A stretch of DNA of 64,000 nt from Sanguinoderma infundibulare (lineage: Eukaryota > Basidiomycota > Agaricomycetes > Polyporales > Polyporaceae), in NCBI GenBank assembly GCA_032821775.1, contig JAVLRN010000005.1, positions 3,472,001 through 3,536,000 on the forward strand. The letters are read 5' to 3'. Below are positions 55,085 to 64,000 of this stretch, in pieces. Each line of letters starts with the position of its first letter. The stretch's first letter is position 1. The position numbers were made by a program, and so were the translations under genes. Under the pieces are notes generated by a model that saw only the letters and a list, made by a program, of their open reading frames with translations, made no database searches and had not been told where the DNA came from.

Positions 55085-55465
55085 CGGGGACGGTCGGGGA
55101 GGGGAGCAGCTAGGAATCTCGAGAAGATGTCGTTCGACGTGCTGTCTGTTGAAATACTTGATAGCGTGTGTACGAAAATGTCCGGCTTTTATCGCATTTC
55201 CGCCGCCTGCGTCAGCTGCGTGGAAACTGAAAGCTTGAAGCTCGGAGTCTGTTACCCTCGCTAAGACTGGCGCCTGTTATACATGCTATCGTCATCAACG
55301 CTGGTGGTGATGAAGAAAAATAGACCAGAAATCCCATAAACCATTGAAGTTTGTTGCGTTTAGATCTTCGATGGTTCTAACCAAGTTCAGACAATACCGG
55401 TCCCCCCGGGCGTCTGCTGGGGACTGAGTCGTGACGGCGGCAGTGACCGTTGCCATCCTCTTCCC
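55085..55465. other. intergenic
   Basis: Nothing recognised. Confidence 0.4.
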
Positions 55466-57577
55466 ATGTCGGGCGCATTCACCTTCACCGCGAAAATCTC
55501 TGTAAGTTGTTTTAGTGGGAAGTATGAATCGGGGATGCTAAAATTGATCATATTTCATATTTCAGCCCGTGTCGGGGGGTGCTGGAGGATCGGTGCCCAG
55601 TACTTCGAATGCTCAAAGTGCCTTGGGCCTGTTCAATGTCGGCGCAACAATCCCGGTAGGGAACCTTGAAGACTTTTGTGGACCCTGGAAGCTGACTGGT
55701 AGAGGAATCGTCGCCAATCACAGCCTGTGTCAGGTAGTAGAATACCGGGGTCGGATTCCTCGGATGGAGTTCAAGAGGCCTTCCGTCACCTCTCTGTCAC
55801 GGAGTCTGGGGGATCGGATACGTGCGCCGTAGGACCGCCGTTCCTTTCACTCCGCTCCGTTTTCAATGCCAGCGCTGCCGCCAATCGCCTTCCTGCAGAA
55901 TTGGTCATCAAGATCTTCACGAGTGGCGCATGGACCAGTTGGCGCGAACTACTTCGCCTCATCCACATATGTCGGCATTGGCGGGACGTCGCGTTAGGGA
56001 CGCCGCAACTGTGGGCCGATGCGATCGATGACCTGTTCAAGTACGAGAGCGTCGTATTCGATCGTGTTCGCTGCCTCCCGACACTTCTCGCGTGGTCGTC
56101 GCCCTACCCTCTCAGGCTCGCCATACCGGGCTTCCTTCTCTCGCGATTGAAGCTTTCGGGTGTTTTTAAACCCCACTTCTCGCGACTGTCGCGACTGTCG
56201 ATCCAGGTGCCATCCGCGGAAGATATCAAAACGGCGCTTGCGATGGTGCGCGAAGAAATGCCGAGCCTCGAAGCCTTGTACATCTTTGCGTCTCAGGCCG
56301 GCCCTGACTCTTCCCCCGCTTCACCGTCGATCTGGCACGACCAGGATCTCCCTCGCCTCCACACTCTCAGCATTTCTAGCTTCGACTTCACCCCAGCCGT
56401 TGCCGTCAAATCGCTCAAGACCCTGATCCTTCACGGCAGAGGCCCTCGGAGCCTCAACGACTTCCTCGACGGCCTGAGCAGGTGTGCCGCTGGTCTCACA
56501 TCGCTGACGCTCCATAGCTGGTCGCACAAGAAATGGATAGCAGACGCATCAAACCTGAGCCTCCGTTGCGTGCATCTCCCATCTCTTCGTCGTTTGGGGG
56601 TGACGTTAGATGGCTCTGAACCTCCAACGTCGTTCGTCAAGGGCCTCTCGTTCCCCCCGGATGTCATGATCGACCTCGACTGGACCGAAATCCGCGGCAA
56701 CACGCACGCGCTCTTACCAAAGGACTCGATCGGCCTGCACGCACCACCATTCTTCGACTCGATGTGCCTCTTCATCTCGGGGTCCACTCAAACCGTCACC
56801 TTGGATTGCTTCGTCAGCGGCACGGAGCGTCTGCGCGTCCGGGAGCGACCAAACCCTCCTTACCCGGCCCTTCGCGCGTTCTTGGAGGAACATCGGTCGG
56901 GGACCGTCACCGAGCTCGCCATCCACCTAGACTGGGAGCGCCCGCGTACCATCTTCATACACGGAGACCTCTTGCAGCAGTTCGTGCGCCACTTCCCGAA
57001 CCTCCGCCGCCTCGAGCTGCTCGGCAGATCCATCCGGGATGTCAAGGTGCAGATGGCCAAAGGGCTCTTGACCCTCTTGTCGCACCCGGAGGTCCCGTCG
57101 CCCGCTGACCGGACGCTCGCCGTCGTGCTCCAGGTCTCGACACCGTCAGACTTAGACTCGGAGGAGCTCGACCCCAAGCACCCGGATTCTGCTGATAACA
57201 AGATGCTCGCCGCTCTGCGCGAGCAGCTCGATGCGATCGAGGCGCTCCTCAAGACCTACGTCGCCGACGGCGGTCCGCGGTTGCACAGGCTCGAGCTTTG
57301 CATCACAGACTTGCGGAACGAGACCTCCACGTCACACTACGCATTTCGCATCGCCGACGTTCCGCAGAGTCCGCATTGGAACGTGCGGTTGGTGTGGTTC
57401 TACTTGCCACGGTTCGAGGCTTTGGTGGATGAGGTCGTTTTCCTCGGAGGGGTCCCGAGTAAACGGCAGGAGGCGAGTGTGCCCGGAGGAACGCCGGCGC
57501 ATCGACACGTGGGGGCAAAGACTTCGGATCAAGAGGAGAGGGCAAGGAAGAAGGGTCGGTTTACTCGGGGACGATAG
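55466..57577 (+). CDS. F-box protein, ~659 residues (3 exons)
   Basis: Exons 55466-55501, 55566-55655 and 55724-57577, all phase 0. The N-terminus is MSGAFTFTAKIS. Exons 2 and 3 both begin with codons for PVSG followed by Gly/Ser/Pro-rich text, as if a small exon had been duplicated. The F-box reads AANRLPAELVIKIFTSGAWT, LRLIHICRHWRDVALGTPQL. Then come leucine-rich blocks (LPRLHTLSISSFDF, LPSLRRLGVTLDG, FPNLRRLELLGRSI) and a basic C-terminus (ERARKKGRFTRGR). It is of a different subtype from its neighbours at 53372 and 60502, which flank it. The ATG at 55466 depends on accepting the two short introns. Confidence 0.75.
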
Positions 57578-58699
57578 AGTGGGTCAGCCGTAACCACTTA
57601 AGCAGCCTTACGAACTAATATCCTCTCATATTTCGGTTAAGGGTATGGTAATATGTTGCAGTAGCCTCCCTCAATTCTCAGACATTTTTGGGGGCCCATC
57701 AAGGGCCGGTGCTTGGCTGTGTGATGTGATGAACGTACGTGTTTCCCCCCTCCAAAATACCTCGGGATACGTCGAATATCTTCCTCTGAAAACCTTCTCG
57801 GCAACGATGTATTGATGGGACGTCCGAGGGGAGCGTCGGGAATGGTGCCCGACGTCGTTGGCTAAGCAAGGAGGGAGGGCCGGTCTCCCCCTTCATCCTC
57901 GCTGTCGTCACGACTCCTTCTGGCAGCTGCAACAGCTGTAGTCTCACTCCGCATCGGGCTCTGCTCTGCCCCCATCGACGTCAAGGACGTAGTGATAGGT
58001 CTGATCGGTACCTAGTACTCACCCTTTTCGGTCGATGACCTCGATGGTGGCAATGCACCCCTGCTCGGCCCCGACACCCGTGTGCTGCCAGAACAATAAA
58101 GTCGTGAGGACACTCGTATCTAGCTCGATTGGCTGCGCTCCGATCTAGATCCGAGACCTTGCTCGCTCACCTCATGTTGACCTCATGTGCTAAGTACGTT
58201 ACGATCATCTAACCTGCAGTTTGGTTGGCTCCATTTCGTCTTGCATTCCTTATACACGTCAGAGGCCTATACCGACGGTAAAACCCCTCCCTGGATACGA
58301 CGGGGTGTGGTTTGTTGACAAGCGAGGTAGTCTGCATTTAAGGTAACTGAATATGTAGATAACGAACGGATTATGCCACGGTGTCTTGCGAACAAACAAG
58401 GCGAAATAGAGGTGTAAGTGTGGTTATGGAACGCAGTATCTCGTGTATTGATGAAAGAAAGGTTCAGAAAAAGAAATGGTATCGTGCATCCTCCCATTCA
58501 GTCGGATCTTCGCCGAACAGCACGGGACGGCGGCCTTGACTCGCGCCGCGTCTGGGAAAGCCATCGTTAGCGTCGTTGCGTTACCGTCATAACCTCCCCG
58601 AGCGCGACGAAATAGCAAGTATAACGCACATGTACAAAAGCTGCGGGTGAAGCCTTCAGCGGGAGACAAGGGAGCGGTGCGAATGGAACACGAACCATC
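57578..58699. other. intergenic, no gene recognised
   Basis: No frame with domain or splice evidence on either strand. Confidence 0.45.
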
Positions 58700-58954
58700 C
58701 TATAGCATGGAGACCAGCTCTCGCCGGAGCGCGTTGCAGCGGCTCCTAGAACCGGCGACATTCTTCAGGCTGCGAAAGCGCTTGATAATGGACGTCTGTC
58801 GCTTCTCGGGTTGAGGGCGAAAGGTGTCGCGCGCGGTCTCGTACATCTCGTGCGTTTCGCGAAATTGCGTGGAGCGAAAGAGGGCGAACGCGTTCGGTGC
58901 CACGGTCGCAGCAGGAAAGATGCCATGAGGGCGGGAGTTGGAGGGGTAGACCAT
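58700..58954 (-). CDS. small hypothetical protein, 84 residues
   Basis: ATG at 58954 in a good context (ACCATGG). MVYPSNSRPHGIFPAATVAP leads into FALFRSTQFRETHEMYETAR, DTFRPQPEKRQTSIIKRFRS and LKNVAGSRSRCNALRRELVS. The second half is basic and helical. Arg-rich helices recall small mitochondrial or DNA-binding proteins, but no motif is decisive. An intron upstream cannot be excluded. Confidence 0.4.
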   Translation of the reverse strand: MVYPSNSRPHGIFPAATVAPNAFALFRSTQFRETHEMYETARDTFRPQPEKRQTSIIKRFRSLKNVAGSRSRCNALRRELVSML

Positions 58955-60350
58955 GGTTTAGGACAGCTAGCAATATCTCTGCGCTGGGTGAAGGTAAGAG
59001 CGAAGTAGAGTGAACGAGAAGGAGCAGGAACGAGTCTTCGCAGGCTCAGATGCGGGAACCATGGATCACCCTCCGTCTCTTTTGAAGGTGGCGTGCGACG
59101 AGCCGAACCGCTGGAAGAAACCATGTTACGAGTGCGAGTTGATGTCGACCCCAACCACGCATCACCGAACAATTGCAGACGTCAAAATGTACCCGAACAC
59201 ACCAGGGTACGTATCGAGCTCGGCGGGGGTGAGCACGATGAGCGCCTTGTTTCGCTGCACAAGGCGTTAAATCTGACCGAGACCGTTTCACTTTGCTGTC
59301 GAACGCCAGTGAAATGGCGGACGAGTTGGATTGTCGTTCATGAACCTGCAGTACCTTTCAGGACAGTTCCACTTATTAGGGGTTCTCTTGGCATCTCGAG
59401 GGGTCGCCTGCATGACAGGCGTTCCTAAATAGGAACGATCGCGATGGAATCAGCGCATAGCAGTGCACCAGTGTCAGTAAACAAAACACGGTTTGATAGC
59501 ATAAGAGAGACTTACTAGTGCAGGGTACATAAGTCCATGTGTTTCTAGAGGAAGCATGTCGTCCATGCCTCAAATCATGACCCGTCCGGATGTTTTGCAG
59601 AAGCTGTCAACTCGCGCAACGCAAAAATTTATGGCGTGTTTTGGGTGACGGTCTACCGGAAACAACGCAACGAGTGACCATAGAAAGCCCAGCGAGGCAT
59701 ACGCGCTACGATGAGCAGTTGTGACGGTTTCTACAATCAGAGGCTGATGTCAGCGTGACACGACCGCACAAGCATATAATGCGTGGTGATGATGATATTG
59801 ATTGTCAGCGAGTTAGCACAATGCATCCAACAGCCTGACTTGTTCTGAGCCGGGGGCGCCCATTCAATGGCGTCGATGTACAGAGCAGGTAGTGACCGGG
59901 CGAATGGTGGATCGATGCGAAGTGCGCGAACGCGTGGGGGTGCGGAAGGCGCGGATGGGAAGAAGGCGTACGCACGAGAGGTGACGAAGCAACTCATCGT
60001 GGAGGTTACAGATTGCGACTGAAAAGACTTTCATCTTACTTATGAGTCAGCCTCCAATGGAATACTGCCATTAGCGAACTTACGAAATGTCCGTTTCTTG
60101 AAGTGCCAATCGACTCGGAGCCGTCTTGGTGCTCGCGCACGGAGGTCGAAGGACTCCCCTTTCTTGGAAGGTGTTTCGCCAACACAGTTACATAGTAGCC
60201 CCGTGTCTTCGATAAGATACAGGTTGAAGACATATTCTAACATTGAACGAGCCAAGGATGCCAGAGAATACGTCGACGGACTTCGGATATGAGTCCATCG
60301 TCGAGTTTGAGTCCATCGTCCGTGACTGGCAAGTCCGCGCTGGCAAGGTG
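58955..60350. other. intergenic, no gene recognised
   Basis: Only short frames; none convincing. Confidence 0.4.
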
Positions 60351-60400
60351 GCGCTATTTGCTCACCATGGTGTACAAACAAAGGCAAATGGGCGCTTCTG
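60351..60400 (+). promoter_or_regulatory. conserved F-box upstream block
   Basis: GCTCACCATGGTGTACAAAC then AAAGGCAAATGGGCGCTTCT, about 100-150 bp before the ATG at 60502. Confidence 0.6.
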
Positions 60401-60501
60401 GCTCCCACCGGCAGTGTCTGCGGCCCGGTTGCACTCGACCACCGTCGCCTCGTAACTCTCGTTAGAGTCGTTTCAGCCAGCGTAAGTCCTTAAACTTGCC
60501 A

Positions 60502-62358
60502 ATGATGGCGATTGCTCAAGCGGACCCGGTATTTATACCACAGAACGACCACTTCACAAATCTGCAAGCCATCATGAACCTTGAACTGGCGTTCATCGCC
60601 GTCGATTTCTCATCGGCCTTCTCATCGCTCCCCGCCGCAGACCGTCCAAGCCTTGTCGGGCTTAGTGTTCCAGACATACAAGCATGGATCGCAGCCAAGG
60701 CAGATGAATATCGTCGATACACCCTCGCCCTTTGCACCATGCAGAACGCCCTTGCTCCCATCCATCGCCTTCCCGCCGACATATTATCGGTGATCTTTGT
60801 CGACGCATGGCAAAACCGGAATAGTTTGCGACTCGGTCACGTCTGTCGCCGGTGGCGCTCCTTACTCCTCGACACCTCACAGTTTTGGGCAGTCGCGATA
60901 GCTACAGATCGATTCCGCCTGTCAACCACCGACAGCAACGTCTTCGACGAGGACTACCTAGCGGCCGCCTGCCTGCGCTCCGCCCCCAGAGACATTTCCT
61001 TACACCTCTCGTCCCTCTCCAGCGGAAACCTCCAGTTGGCGCAGAATTCAGGTCGAATCGTATCCATCGACGTTTCTTTCAAAGCCAACAATCAACTCAA
61101 GTGGCTATGGGAGGCATTCGATGCAGGCATGTCTCGTCTCACTGACCTTTCCATTCACCTCCACCGGCTAGAAAAAGGCCCGTTGACGCTCGAACAGCTG
61201 TCTACCGAAACACTGCCTGTGCTTACTCGGCTCATCATTCCCTCTACTCTTCTCGACCGTTTTCCCCTCGACACAATCCGGGAGCTCTCCTTGCGATGGG
61301 ATGGAAAAAGTCACGGTACAGGCCAGGGTAATCTCTCGCTCAACGTCCTCTTCGGAACGCTGCAATGCTACTCGAGGTTGACCTCCTTGGACATTTCCGA
61401 CGATACACTTTACTGGCGCGAAGAACCTCAACCTGATTCTCTCGTATTCCAAACTCTGCAGCGACTCCGTGTCAAGTCCAGGATGGGAGTTGTCTCCTCC
61501 CTCGTCCGCCGTCTAACATTTCCTGCAACCACACATGTGGATTTTGAGATCTCCCCAGGTGCTCATCCGGAGCCGTCTGTCCACAACCAAGGACCCACAC
61601 AAGACAACCTCTTCACAGTCAACTCCTCGTTGGATGCCGTGGTTTCGCTCGTGGACTACGTAACAATTCGACCCCGCCCGGTTCCGACAATACGCGGGTA
61701 CCTAAACGGCCTCGAACACCTTCGCATCAGCTTCACCCATCTGACTCCGTCCCTGCAACAGGACATAATAAATCTCTTCACCCGCAACACGCCACCTGTC
61801 ACTCACCTCATCGTGACGGAAGCCGAGCAACACATTGCAGAAAACACGAGGTACTGTACCAAGTCCGCCTTCGATCCCAACGTCCTCTCAGCCTTCCCGC
61901 ACGTCACACACGCCAATTTCGTCCTGAGCCGCACCCCCATGGCCTTCCTCAAATCGCTGAGCAGGCTACAGAGTCCTCTCGCTGTAGCCGCCGACGCCGC
62001 GCCGTCGCTGCGCTCCCTGAAAGAGCTCACCATGGGTTTCCCGATCCTGCGGCAAGGCCTGACCAGCCGGGAGCTACGTCGCAACGACGGCGCCGTTCCC
62101 AATGCCGCCCACTGGTTCGGCGAGTGGTGCAAAGTCATTGCGGAGGTCCTGACGGATCGCGACGCACAGGGCCGCCGGTTGTCTCGCTTGACGTTCTTTG
62201 GATACGAGGATGGGTGCATGGCGGAGAACCCGCCACCGGTCTCGTATCTCGACTTGGCGACTGTCGATCCGGAGTTCGTTCAATCTAGCATCAAGCCGAT
62301 TGGGGAGCTGGTGGATGGGCCAGTGGTATTCATGGGATACCGTTTCTTCACCCGTTGA
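60502..62358 (+). CDS. F-box protein, 618 residues
   Basis: Single exon, ATG at 60502 (MMAIAQADPVFIPQNDHFTN). The pre-F-box segment ADRPSLVGLSVPDIQAWIAA is shared with 39637 and 2212. The F-box is APIHRLPADILSVIFVDAWQ, LGHVCRRWRSLLLDTSQFW. Leucine-rich blocks follow (LSLRWDGKSHG, YSRLTSLDISDDTLYW) with the family ending LVDGPVVFMGYRFFTR. It is the most complete member of the family in the window. Expected role: SCF substrate adaptor; target unknown. Confidence 0.85.
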   Translation: MMAIAQADPVFIPQNDHFTNLQAIMNLELAFIAVDFSSAFSSLPAADRPSLVGLSVPDIQAWIAAKADEYRRYTLALCTMQNALAPIHRLPADILSVIFVDAWQNRNSLRLGHVCRRWRSLLLDTSQFWAVAIATDRFRLSTTDSNVFDEDYLAAACLRSAPRDISLHLSSLSSGNLQLAQNSGRIVSIDVSFKANNQLKWLWEAFDAGMSRLTDLSIHLHRLEKGPLTLEQLSTETLPVLTRLIIPSTLLDRFPLDTIRELSLRWDGKSHGTGQGNLSLNVLFGTLQCYSRLTSLDISDDTLYWREEPQPDSLVFQTLQRLRVKSRMGVVSSLVRRLTFPATTHVDFEISPGAHPEPSVHNQGPTQDNLFTVNSSLDAVVSLVDYVTIRPRPVPTIRGYLNGLEHLRISFTHLTPSLQQDIINLFTRNTPPVTHLIVTEAEQHIAENTRYCTKSAFDPNVLSAFPHVTHANFVLSRTPMAFLKSLSRLQSPLAVAADAAPSLRSLKELTMGFPILRQGLTSRELRRNDGAVPNAAHWFGEWCKVIAEVLTDRDAQGRRLSRLTFFGYEDGCMAENPPPVSYLDLATVDPEFVQSSIKPIGELVDGPVVFMGYRFFTR

Positions 62359-62801
62359 CGGTCGGGAAGGGAACCTCGAGATGATGTCGTTGATTGGTGA
62401 AGCACTGGATGTTATGCGTATGAATTTCAATCCCCAACGCACTGTGTCGTCATGTAAATATGAATCTATTCGAACATGCATGCGGTGTTGCTTCATCACT
62501 GTTTGCGTCATTTCGAGAACAAGCGAAAGGAAGGGCGGCTCTTTGTGCTTACCCCCTTGTATTGATCAAGGCAGGTGTACACAGCATGCATGACAGGTGC
62601 AAGTATTAAGGGTATTAACACAGACGCGAGCTTTCGCCGGCGCAAACTTCGCAGACTATTTCAAACCTGAGCGAACTCGTACAGACGCGCAGTCTCGACG
62701 TTCCCAGCTTCCCGGTCCCGACCGTCAGTGTTATTCGTTGGTGAAGAGGCTACGGTCCACCAGACAGCTTTGTCAATGCAAAATCGCCGAATCCGCAGGC
62801 C
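62359..62801. other. convergent 3' region between the F-box and esterase genes
   Basis: No further gene seen. Confidence 0.5.
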
Positions 62802-63917
62802 TCAGACCCTCGCCTTCACCCACGCCGCGACGTCCTCCGCCCACTCCTCGCCCTCCCCGCTCATCAACGCCCAATGCGGACTAATGTGGTTGTGCTTCGG
62901 CATAACCTCGTACCGTACCTTCTTCCCCAACCGCCCCTCAAGCGCCTGTACGAACACGTCGTTCCCCTCGATCAATCCCCTCGGCTCCCGTTCGCTCCTG
63001 AGCACGAAGATCTCGGGTAGGTCCTGGATCAGCTCCTTCGGCGCGGCCTTGAGTAGCGCGAGCGGCATGTTCGTGAGCGTCGCCTCCTCCGAGCCGTAGT
63101 ACGCCAAGAGGCGTTCCCTGGGGGCCGCGCCGGGGCGCGTGAAGTCGAAGACATAGGCGCCGCCGCCCGGGATGAGTCCGCGAGTTGCCGCACGGATGGG
63201 CGAGTCGAGTGGAAGGAGCGCGGGCGAGAGATAGAGCGTGGCGAGGTGGTTCGAGCCCGCGGAGTGGCTGAGAACGAAGAGGTCGTTGAGGGGCGTCGAG
63301 GGCAGAAGTGTGCTCGGAGGGGCGGAGGCGATCGCGCTGGCATTGGAGAGGACCCAGGCGAGCGCATCGCGAACGTCTTCGGCTGGTGCGGGGTAGGAAA
63401 CGAATGGGGAAAGGCGATAGTCGGGTATCACAGTCAGGAATCTGTGTGGAATTGAGATTACGGATGTGAACGTGTCGATTGCGAAGGGTGCATGTACCCA
63501 CGTTGGGCGAAGAACACGCCGAGATTTGTGTATCCGAGGTCAAAGGGCGGGTCCTGTTTGCGGTCGCCAGTGACGAACCCACCGCCGTAGAGGAAGAAGA
63601 GGACGGGAACACGGCTCCCGGATGAGACTGCGGCAAGGTCAGGGTAATACACGTCAAGCTGGGAGATGGTGAGTGCCGATCACAGGTGTAAGATGCTCAA
63701 CAGCGCACTTGGTGTCTGTCAGTGTTTCCGAAGCGGAATGTTCGACGCGGGTGGCCCTCGATTTCTGAACGCCGCCTTTCAAGCAGCTTCATGAACGCGA
63801 GCTTGGCTGTCCATTGGCGATAAGCATTCTAGTTGGTTCTATATGCACTAGTCCCAACTTACTGGGCTCTAGTATGACGGGGATCGCGGTGTCTTTGAAT
63901 CCAGCGACGACGTCCAT
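62802..63917 (-). CDS. alpha/beta-hydrolase (esterase/lipase-like), 317 residues (4 exons)
   Basis: Exons 63917-63863, 63806-63709, 63658-63498 and 63441-62802 join in phase, starting MDVVAGFKDTAIPVILEP. RHQLDVYYPDLAA and VPVLFFLYGGGFVTGDRKQD give the oxyanion-hole GGGF. Then come VIPDYRLSPFVSYPAPAEDV (the conserved Y-R-L-x-P), LFVLSHSAGSNHLATLYLSP with the nucleophile Ser in S-x-S-A-G-S, and VMPKHNHISPHWAL with the catalytic His. This is the fold of kynurenine-formamidase/carboxylesterase-like enzymes that cleave small esters. There is no signal peptide, so it is probably intracellular. Substrate unknown. Confidence 0.85.
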
Positions 63918-64000
63918 GGTGTGTGATCTCGTTGAGCGCGTTCGAGGAGAGGCTTACGGCGGGTGTGAGACACTGGCGCAGTCCTTGGGGATAGATAGAT

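Noticed and set aside
1..64000. CRISPR arrays, operons, bacterial promoters
   Set aside because: The window is intron-rich eukaryotic DNA; no regularly spaced short repeats were seen.

Overview
The window is a stretch of a filamentous basidiomycete nuclear genome, most likely an Agaricomycete of polypore type. This rests on many short introns (about 40-70 bp, GT-AG), families typical of mushroom-forming fungi (DUF6533 seven-helix proteins, large F-box families, DUF6729/DDE transposases), and conserved eukaryotic genes (STN1, CDC73, eIF2A). No bacterial, organellar or rRNA features were seen. All exon models were read by eye from splice sites, reading frame and family resemblance; there is no transcript support.

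Layout. 0-1.4 kb: 3' part of a GH5 sterol/sphingolipid beta-glucosidase. 2.2-10 kb: gene-poor, decayed DNA holding a truncated F-box fragment and two copies of an old duplicated block, each ending in a DUF6533 membrane-protein gene (3961 intact-looking, 9266 broken). 10.5-14.5 kb: a secreted GH35 beta-galactosidase in 17 exons. 15.1-16.5 kb: an F-box gene. 16.6-18.5 kb: a telomere-capping STN1-like gene with an in-frame stop 50 codons before its expected end.

18.7-33.2 kb is the most unusual part: two head-to-tail copies of one 7,252-bp unit with a single base difference noticed. Each unit carries an 11-exon gene for a 1,385-residue DUF6729 plus DDE transposase-like protein, a two-exon 228-residue gene of unknown function, and exon-like fragments of two subunits of one chromatin-remodelling complex (SNF2 ATPase and a SWI1/ARID-like protein). 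It also carries a 60-bp repeat placed once in a transposase intron and once downstream of its stop. The right edge lies in a small older tandem repeat, one copy of which is split by an F-box fragment flanked by GACGAC.

33.8-63.9 kb is an F-box gene nursery (intact, frameshifted and truncated members) interleaved with housekeeping genes. The housekeeping genes are CDC73 of the Paf1 complex, head to head with eIF2A, and an alpha/beta-hydrolase at the right edge. A 702-bp pogo/Fot1-like non-autonomous transposon with TA target duplication sits at 43.4-44.1 kb. Three intact F-box genes share a conserved block upstream of their start codons. The genes do not form a biosynthetic cluster; the theme is local duplication, transposition and decay around a few conserved genes.
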